Assembly: GCF_000703165.1 (NCBI RefSeq)
Contig: NZ_JNLQ01000004.1
Location: forward strand, 1 to 17,528
Direction of reading: 5' to 3'
From: Butyrivibrio sp. AE3004
GTDB taxonomy: Bacteria; Bacillota; Clostridia; Lachnospirales; Lachnospiraceae
DNA: 17,528 nucleotides
Below the pieces are notes generated by a model. It made no database searches, was not told where the DNA came from, and saw nothing but the letters and a program-made list of their open reading frames with translations. Position numbers and translations under genes: made by a program. Of the stretch, positions 14,600 to 17,528 are shown piece after piece (position 1 is the first letter of the stretch; the number at the start of each line of letters is the position of its first letter).

Positions 14600-15335
14600 C
14601 CAGAAGGGCGGAGTTGCCAAGACTACCACGGCATGGCATATGGGAGTAGGACTTTCCAAGAAGGGTTATAAGGTCCTTTTAGTGGACATTGACCCACAGG
14701 CAAATCTTGGATTTACTGCTAACGTTGACCTGCTTAATATGAATGGCACTCTGTATGACGTTTTCAGCAGTCAAAAGGATGTAAAGTCCGTATTGATTAC
14801 CTTAAATGAGCATATGGACATCCTTATTGGTGGGATTGACTTGGCAGCAGCTGACAGGACATTCACTCAGCTTGGAAGGGAGAAGATGTTATACAAAGCT
14901 CTTAAACCCTTAGAGGCTGATTATGATTACTGTATTATTGATACGCCGCCTACTCTTGGCGTTATGAATGAAAATGCCCTGACATGCAGCAACATGGTAA
15001 TAATCCCAATGCAGGCAGAAGTATACGCCCTGCAGGGAGTCAATCAGCTTTACGGATTCATTGAGGATATAAGAGAGAATACCAATCCGGATCTTGAGGT
15101 GGCAGGTATCCTTATAACGAGAGTCAATGACCGGACTAACCTTTATGAGGTCCTTTATCCTCAGTTTGAGAAGGTAGCCAGTAAGATGCAGACCAAGATA
15201 TATAAGACTGTCATCCGGAATACTATCGCAGTCGGTGAAGCTGCCCTGGAAAGAACAAACCTATTTGATGATAAGCCGAACGCTACGGCTACAAAGGACT
15301 ATGAGGCGTTTATTGACGAGTTTATCAAGGGATAA
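14577..15335 (+). CDS. parA: ParA/Soj-family partition ATPase
   Basis: 252 residues, the usual size of the small ParA (type Ib/Soj-like) class. Deviant Walker A KGGVAKTT (10-17) with its signature lysine, Walker A' LLVDIDPQ (34-41), and Walker B CIIDTPP (119-125) are all intact. It has no N-terminal helix-turn-helix, so operon repression must come from a partner, as in type Ib systems. ParA forms ATP-dependent gradients on the nucleoid that pull plasmid copies apart. The preceding gene overlaps its start; its stop codon abuts a phased palindrome pair, and the probable centromere-binding protein starts 38 bp later. Confidence 0.96.
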   Translation: MKIITITNQKGGVAKTTTAWHMGVGLSKKGYKVLLVDIDPQANLGFTANVDLLNMNGTLYDVFSSQKDVKSVLITLNEHMDILIGGIDLAAADRTFTQLGREKMLYKALKPLEADYDYCIIDTPPTLGVMNENALTCSNMVIIPMQAEVYALQGVNQLYGFIEDIRENTNPDLEVAGILITRVNDRTNLYEVLYPQFEKVASKMQTKIYKTVIRNTIAVGEAALERTNLFDDKPNATATKDYEAFIDEFIKG

Positions 15336-15357
15336 CTTATATAATACTTATACAAGT
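15335..15357. repeat. Paired 11-bp-phased palindrome, copy 5 (between parA and the ParB-like gene)
   Basis: ACTTATATAAT (15335-15345) then ACTTATACAAGT (15346-15357), starting at the last base of the parA stop. The position inside the operon fits a centromere or internal operator. Confidence 0.75.
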
Positions 15358-15373
15358 CATTAAGAGGTGGTAT

Positions 15374-15715
15374 ATGTCGTTAAAGAAGAAAACAGCAGAC
15401 CTTGACAGTACATTTGATATGCTAAGCGGAATGACTGAACAGGTAAAGGAAAGCAAGCACAAGCAGAGGGAAGCCAAGCCCTTTAAGAAGCCAAGGGGTG
15501 ACTATTACAATCTGGATATGATCATCAGGAAGACCATGCCAGGAACTAAAGGACATCCGGTGCTGACTGAGGAAATAAAGACCAACTATAAAGAGTATGT
15601 ATCAGTAATGGCAGAAGCTGAGAACATATCCATAACGAAGTATATCCACAGGCTGATTGATAAGGATATGAAGAAGAACAGACAGACCTTTGAGGATCTG
15701 AAAGAACAGAGATAA
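15374..15715 (+). CDS. Ribbon-helix-helix-type centromere-binding protein (ParB substitute)
   Basis: 113 residues. A flexible, lysine-rich N-terminus (1-45, SLKKKTADLDSTF...KPFKKPRGD) of the kind that stimulates ParA ATPase in type Ib systems is followed by a short C-terminal domain with helices EEIKTNYKEYVSVMAEAEN and SITKYIHRLIDKDMKK (about 66-101), resembling the two helices of a ribbon-helix-helix fold. AAGAGGTGG supports the start. It lies directly downstream of parA and is bracketed by palindrome pairs on both sides, the natural candidate for their binding protein. Fold assignment is by pattern, not by alignment. Confidence 0.7.
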   Translation: MSLKKKTADLDSTFDMLSGMTEQVKESKHKQREAKPFKKPRGDYYNLDMIIRKTMPGTKGHPVLTEEIKTNYKEYVSVMAEAENISITKYIHRLIDKDMKKNRQTFEDLKEQR

Positions 15716-15737
15716 CTTATATAAGACTTATATAACT
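15715..15737. repeat. Paired 11-bp-phased palindrome, copy 6
   Basis: ACTTATATAAG (15715-15725) then ACTTATATAACT (15726-15737), starting at the last base of the upstream stop codon. It overlaps the -35 region of the promoter whose -10 is at 15746. Confidence 0.75.
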
Positions 15738-15756
15738 GAATATTGTATAATATGTG

Positions 15757-15829
15757 TAATGACCTACTGTTTACGGTTTAGCTAAGGTGACTCCCAATTG
15801 TTTCCTGTAACTTGAACAGCAGGTCATTT
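15757..15829 (+). ncRNA. Candidate structured small RNA (long imperfect hairpin)
   Basis: A consensus -10 TATAAT (15746-15751) would start transcription at the base of a 14-bp stem with one mismatch: AATGACCTACTGTT (15758-15771) against AACAGCAGGTCATT (15815-15828). An inner helix TACGG/CCTGTA can form above it, leaving a 27-nt apical loop. No reading frame lies inside and no strong T-run follows. It matches no RNA family I can name. Confidence 0.4.
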
Positions 15830-15840
15830 GTTATGTGATG

Positions 15841-15863
15841 AATTGCATAAGACTTATATAAGT
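15841..15863. repeat. Paired 11-bp-phased palindrome, copy 7
   Basis: A perfect ACTTATATAAGT (15852-15863) preceded at 11 bp by a degenerate copy AATTGCATAAG (15841-15851). It lies 16 bp before the next start codon. Confidence 0.68.
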
Positions 15864-15878
15864 CATTAAGGATATGTG

Positions 15879-16151
15879 ATGGGTATATTGTTTGATATTT
15901 GTAATGGTATCGTTACAGAGAATGAACGTAGGCAGCAGGCCAAGATAGATAAGGCAGCAGCCAAGTGTCTTGATATGAAGATGACTAGATTAGTTGAGGA
16001 AGATATTAACAAGATACTATTGCTTGGTGATTATCCTAACAGACATAGCTTACTTGCATCAGAGATATATAAGGATGCAGTAGGACTGTGTACCAGATGT
16101 GAGGGGTTAAGGTTGTATGATGCCTACTGTATCTGTAGGGCTAGGCTATGA
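15879..16151 (+). CDS. Small Cys-rich hypothetical protein
   Basis: 90 residues from the ATG at 15879; a GTG one codon upstream is an alternative. AAGGA at 15868-15872 supports either. The first 60 residues are charged helix (NERRQQAKIDKAAAK...); the C-terminus has CTRC and CIC (CTRCEGLRLYDAYCICRARL), a likely zinc-binding tail. Controlled by a phased palindrome pair just upstream (inference). Family unknown. Confidence 0.65.
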   Translation: MGILFDICNGIVTENERRQQAKIDKAAAKCLDMKMTRLVEEDINKILLLGDYPNRHSLLASEIYKDAVGLCTRCEGLRLYDAYCICRARL

Positions 16152-16559
16152 TCATATGATGATGTTGTATGTTTGTTTGTAATTATTTTTTTATTTTTTT
16201 TATTTTTTATTTTTTTTTATTTTTTTATTTTTTTTGAGTATTTTACGGCTGTCTGGCAGGATTCCTGTTCCGTGTCCTGATTCCGGATCCAGGAAGCCGG
16301 GTACCCCTCCCCCCCCCGGTATCAGTAAGGAATTATTATTAATAATATATATATATGCCCCGTCCGAAATTTTATATAAAAATTCTCCCTAAAAGGGCCT
16401 TTTTGCCCCCCTTGGAGTCAGAGGAAGTCCGTAATATGGGATGATGTGAGTGCACAGAAGGCAATAAGGCAGGTATTTATTCCGTAACGGTAATTTATAT
16501 GGGCGAGAGGGTAAAAGGGCTAGAAACGGCTTTAAATGCGTTGGTTTAGCGGCATAGTA
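16152..16559. other. Gene-free leader tract with T-runs, C-run and AT-rich blocks
   Basis: No convincing gene in about 400 bp. It holds T-runs broken by single A residues (16183-16235), a nine-C run (16309-16317) beside a KpnI-like GGTACC, an AT-rich block of alternating TA (about 16330-16360), an imperfect CTCC...GGAG hairpin (16384-16416) and a CCGTAACGG motif (16482-16490). The minus-strand frame over 16389-16628 has no support. It may be an origin, a packaging site or a regulatory leader for the giant gene. Confidence 0.5.
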
Positions 16560-17528
16560 ATGACTAATCTGATTGATAATAAGGGTAATCCCGTTATAGC
16601 GCCAATCCATATGGATAAAGACAGTCATATGGGTAACGTTAATGAAGTTGCGTCCATGTATGGCAGGAATAAAATCGAGAACCTTTTAGAAAACAGCGAC
16701 ATATTGTACGAAAATAAAGAAAAGGCCCGTGATGCGCTTTCGGGCGTTGGGCTACAATTGCCCGAGCTGAAAACGACAGCCGATCCTTTTCTTAATTCCA
16801 ATGTAGCAGAACAGGGCAAAAATATCAATAACGCGCTTCCTACACTAGAAGACCTATTACCACGCGCAGCTGAAAAACAAGCCACGCAGGACATGATACC
16901 CGGAGCGGAACTATTTACGGACAGTAACGCTGCAAAGCCTCAGATTACAAATGATACCGCCATGACTACAGAAGATCTGTGGGCACAGCTTAGCGGACAG
17001 AAGCCGCTTAATGAAGCAGGTGTAAGAAGGGTAGGAGAAGGAACCCCCTATAACGAGCAGGGGCAGAAGCTTTCAAAGCTGCATCAGACGTTACAGAACA
17101 CCGACAAGCTCACGGACGAGGAAAAGAGGATATTCGCGGATAAGAACGGTTTCTGGTATGACCCTGACAATGAGAAGGCATTGGCGGCACAGGCGCAGGA
17201 TTCCGTATCTCGTGACATTGACGAGGTATACAGACAGTATACAGGTGATGACCTTGATATTGGAAAGCTCAGCGGTGAGGATGCACATAAGATGTTTACC
17301 GCGTCCTATGATTATTCGAGGATGGCACAGGAAGCCGTTAAGAATGGTGATCAGGCAGCAGCCGACCTTTATAACCAGAAGGCAAGGAATATCATGCTTA
17401 ATGCTCGTGAAGCAGCCACAAAGGGCGGACAGTTTAACGCTGCTATCAGATACTATTCAAATACACCACAGGGCATTATCAACAAGGCTTATGACGTTCT
17501 GGACAAGGATATTACGAAATTCAAGACG
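16560..17528 (+). CDS. Phage-type polyvalent protein, N-terminal part of an origin-spanning gene
   Basis: 323 codons, open to the last base and in frame with the segment beginning at base 1. N-terminus MTNLIDNKGNPVIAPIH; then charged helical sequence rich in Gln and Lys (AAQAQDSVSRDIDEVYRQY, YDYSRMAQEAVKNGDQAAADLYNQKARNIML), a rod-like helical region preceding the conserved polyvalent core at the other window edge. The start is uncertain: an in-frame ATG at 16536 and later ones at 16611 and 16629 are possible, and none has a good ribosome site, unusual for this element. No catalytic motif was found in this part. The joined protein of about 1405 residues is the largest product of the element. 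Confidence 0.75.
   Translation, partial: MTNLIDNKGNPVIAPIHMDKDSHMGNVNEVASMYGRNKIENLLENSDILYENKEKARDALSGVGLQLPELKTTADPFLNSNVAEQGKNINNALPTLEDLLPRAAEKQATQDMIPGAELFTDSNAAKPQITNDTAMTTEDLWAQLSGQKPLNEAGVRRVGEGTPYNEQGQKLSKLHQTLQNTDKLTDEEKRIFADKNGFWYDPDNEKALAAQAQDSVSRDIDEVYRQYTGDDLDIGKLSGEDAHKMFTASYDYSRMAQEAVKNGDQAAADLYNQKARNIMLNAREAATKGGQFNAAIRYYSNTPQGIINKAYDVLDKDITKFKT

Noticed and set aside
16389..16894. Minus-strand frames of 79 and 89 residues
   Set aside because: One covers the non-coding leader without a ribosome site; the other is antisense to the start of the giant gene.
1..17528. tRNA, rRNA, transposase or relaxase genes
   Set aside because: I found no sequence resembling these; absence is by eye only, and a tRNA or profile search would be needed to be sure.

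Overview
The window reads as one complete circular extrachromosomal element of about 17.5 kb. An open reading frame that runs off the right edge (from 16560) and one that enters at base 1 are in the same frame across the junction and give one continuous protein of about 1405 residues. The host is probably a low-GC Gram-positive anaerobe of the Clostridia (Lachnospiraceae-like): strong AGGAGG-type ribosome sites, AT-rich intergenic DNA, Rep_3/RepB replication, a RelB-YoeB pair and a clostridial-style XRE repressor. The host is an inference from gene style, not from a marker gene.

Layout. (i) 16560-17528 joined to 1-3249: a giant phage-type 'polyvalent' (LPD38-like) protein with two C-terminal EF-hand loops. 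(ii) 3250-3771: terminator and paired palindromes. (iii) 3772-4292: RelB/DinJ-YoeB toxin-antitoxin pair. (iv) 4293-6290: plasmid replicon with two families of direct repeats, iterons, an autoregulatory rep promoter, Rep_3 initiator and a small downstream gene. (v) 6590-7895: divergent XRE repressor and small HTH gene, a cI/cro-like switch. (vi) 7906-10149: CHC2 zinc/TOPRIM/D5-like primase-helicase, followed by a 257-bp cluster of GCGGTA/TACCGC motifs around an AT-rich core, which I read as a second, phage-like origin. (vii) 10416-11244: four small accessory genes. (viii) 11412-12789: a small-terminase-like protein and an overlapping unknown gene, preceded by a purine-rich repeat tract. (ix) 12871-14018: an unknown small gene and a small serine recombinase. 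(x) 14148-15737: a partition operon (unknown gene, ParA, RHH-like ParB substitute). (xi) 15746-16151: a possible structured RNA and a small Cys-rich protein. (xii) 16152-16559: a gene-free tract with long T-runs and a C-run.

Working together. Rep_3, ParA, the recombinase and the toxin-antitoxin pair give stable plasmid life. The primase-helicase with its own origin, the repressor switch, the small terminase and the polyvalent (normally virion-packaged) protein are phage or phage-satellite functions. I see no large terminase, portal, capsid, tail, lysis or relaxase gene. The best overall reading is a plasmid-form phage satellite (or defective phage-plasmid) that would need a helper phage for particles. 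That life style is inferred; the gene content is read from the sequence.

Two element-wide sequence signatures tie the modules together: a 12-bp palindrome ACTTATATAAGT, found in helically phased pairs at seven places (mostly upstream of genes of the partition/packaging half), and a strongly over-represented, strand-biased motif TAACG/CGTAACG that is nearly absent from the Rep_3 module, suggesting that module was acquired separately.
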